A DNA stretch of 64,000 bases from UBA7328 sp965247965 (lineage in GTDB: Bacteria > Bacteroidota > Bacteroidia > Chitinophagales > Saprospiraceae): NCBI GenBank assembly GCA_965247965.1, contig OZ252053.1, positions 806,001-870,000 of the forward strand, given 5' to 3'. A program made the position numbers and the translations under genes. Below the pieces are notes generated by a model. The model had not been told where the DNA came from. It ran no database searches and saw only the letters and a program-made list of their open reading frames with translations. Below, piece after piece: positions 63,701-64,000 of this stretch (position 1 is its first letter; each line of letters opens with the position of its first letter).

Positions 63701-64000
63701 ATGAAACGTAGAAAATTCGGTAAAGCACTGGTCGGAGGAATCGTTGGCGCGGCAACGGGCAACGTGGTGAATTCGTGCCCGGTACAAGCCAACGATTCAC
63801 CCCCACCCCGGAAAAAGGCGCAGATGTTTCTCGCCGAGGATCATTGGGATCTTTTCACGCCAGAGCACATACAATACCTGCAACGTCATGGTGTCAAACA
63901 CCTCACAGTCGAGCATATCAAGCGATCCCCTGAAGGTGAATGGGATCTTGATGAACTCAGGCGTATACGCGACATCGCCGACAAAAACGACTTGACCATC
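63701..64000 (+). CDS. twin-arginine-exported barrel enzyme, mannonate dehydratase-like (3' end outside window)
   Basis: 100 codons are open to the window edge. MKRRKFGKALVGGIVGAATG is a twin-arginine-type signal peptide (RRKFGK). The mature start FLAEDHWDLFTPEHIQYLQR then HGVKHLTVEHIKRSPEGEWD and LDELRRIRDIADKNDL looks like the first strands of a sugar isomerase/mannonate dehydratase-type TIM barrel. The sequence is visibly GC-richer than its left neighbours, which hints at transfer. The exact reaction cannot be decided from this fragment. Confidence 0.6.
   Translation, partial: MKRRKFGKALVGGIVGAATGNVVNSCPVQANDSPPPRKKAQMFLAEDHWDLFTPEHIQYLQRHGVKHLTVEHIKRSPEGEWDLDELRRIRDIADKNDLTI

Overview
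The window reads as chromosome of a Bacteroidota bacterium, probably a free-living (perhaps marine) member of Saprospiria, Cytophagia or a neighbouring class. Evidence: the fused LpxC-FabZ protein, a DUF4249 C-terminus, LytS/LytTR signalling, many short lipoproteins, TonB receptors, and a sodN promoter of the Bacteroidota TTG / TAnnTTTG type. No tRNA, rRNA or CRISPR array was seen.

Left part (1-26 kb) is mostly conserved core: alaS, an M23 peptidase, gatB, the lipid A genes lpxD, lpxC/fabZ and lpxA with an overlapping small ABC ATPase, hemC - inactive-looking DnaQ-fold protein - hemD, an exported nickel superoxide dismutase, DUF3127, a Fur-type regulator, a TonB receptor, an M1 peptidase, pyrF, an Mrp ATPase, a RibF-glycosyltransferase fusion and an RluA-type pseudouridine synthase. 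Between them lie small relics of accessory genes: a VapC PIN domain, a macro domain, two Uma2 nucleases and, further right, a MazF tail.

Middle part (26-44 kb) is a decaying cluster of class III nucleotide cyclases with TolB/TPR tails. One membrane cyclase (39.5-40.8 kb) is intact; the others carry in-frame stops, frameshifts or truncations. One was split by an 8.4 kb chain of IS630-like insertion sequences and miniature elements standing end to end, each pair sharing one CTAG. Because these elements begin with G and end with C, every insertion into CTAG remakes CTAG at both ends, so the chain can grow without limit. Two further elements (IS21 type and ISKra4 type) are nested inside, with clear target duplications. 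A second chain of three of the same miniature elements lies at 20.3-20.8 kb. A HicAB pair sits between two cyclase-tail remnants.

Right part (44-64 kb) has a beta-propeller lipoprotein, yqgE-fabD, folE, a LytS/LytTR two-component pair, a frameshifted GH32 fructan hydrolase, an FAD alditol-oxidase-like enzyme, and a psuG gene broken by two tandem IS4-type copies that share three 9-bp target repeats; the second copy is itself broken by an ISAzo13-type element. From 59 to 63.7 kb the content looks like the remains of an integron: minus-strand single genes (GrpB, truncated beta-lactamase, a 56-residue protein, a lipoprotein), attC-like sites, an IntI-type integrase with its catalytic core deleted, and two 135-bp hairpin-bearing direct repeats upstream of it. 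A GC-richer twin-arginine-exported barrel enzyme runs off the right edge.

All statements come from reading the sequence by eye. Family names rest on motif recognition; no search was run.
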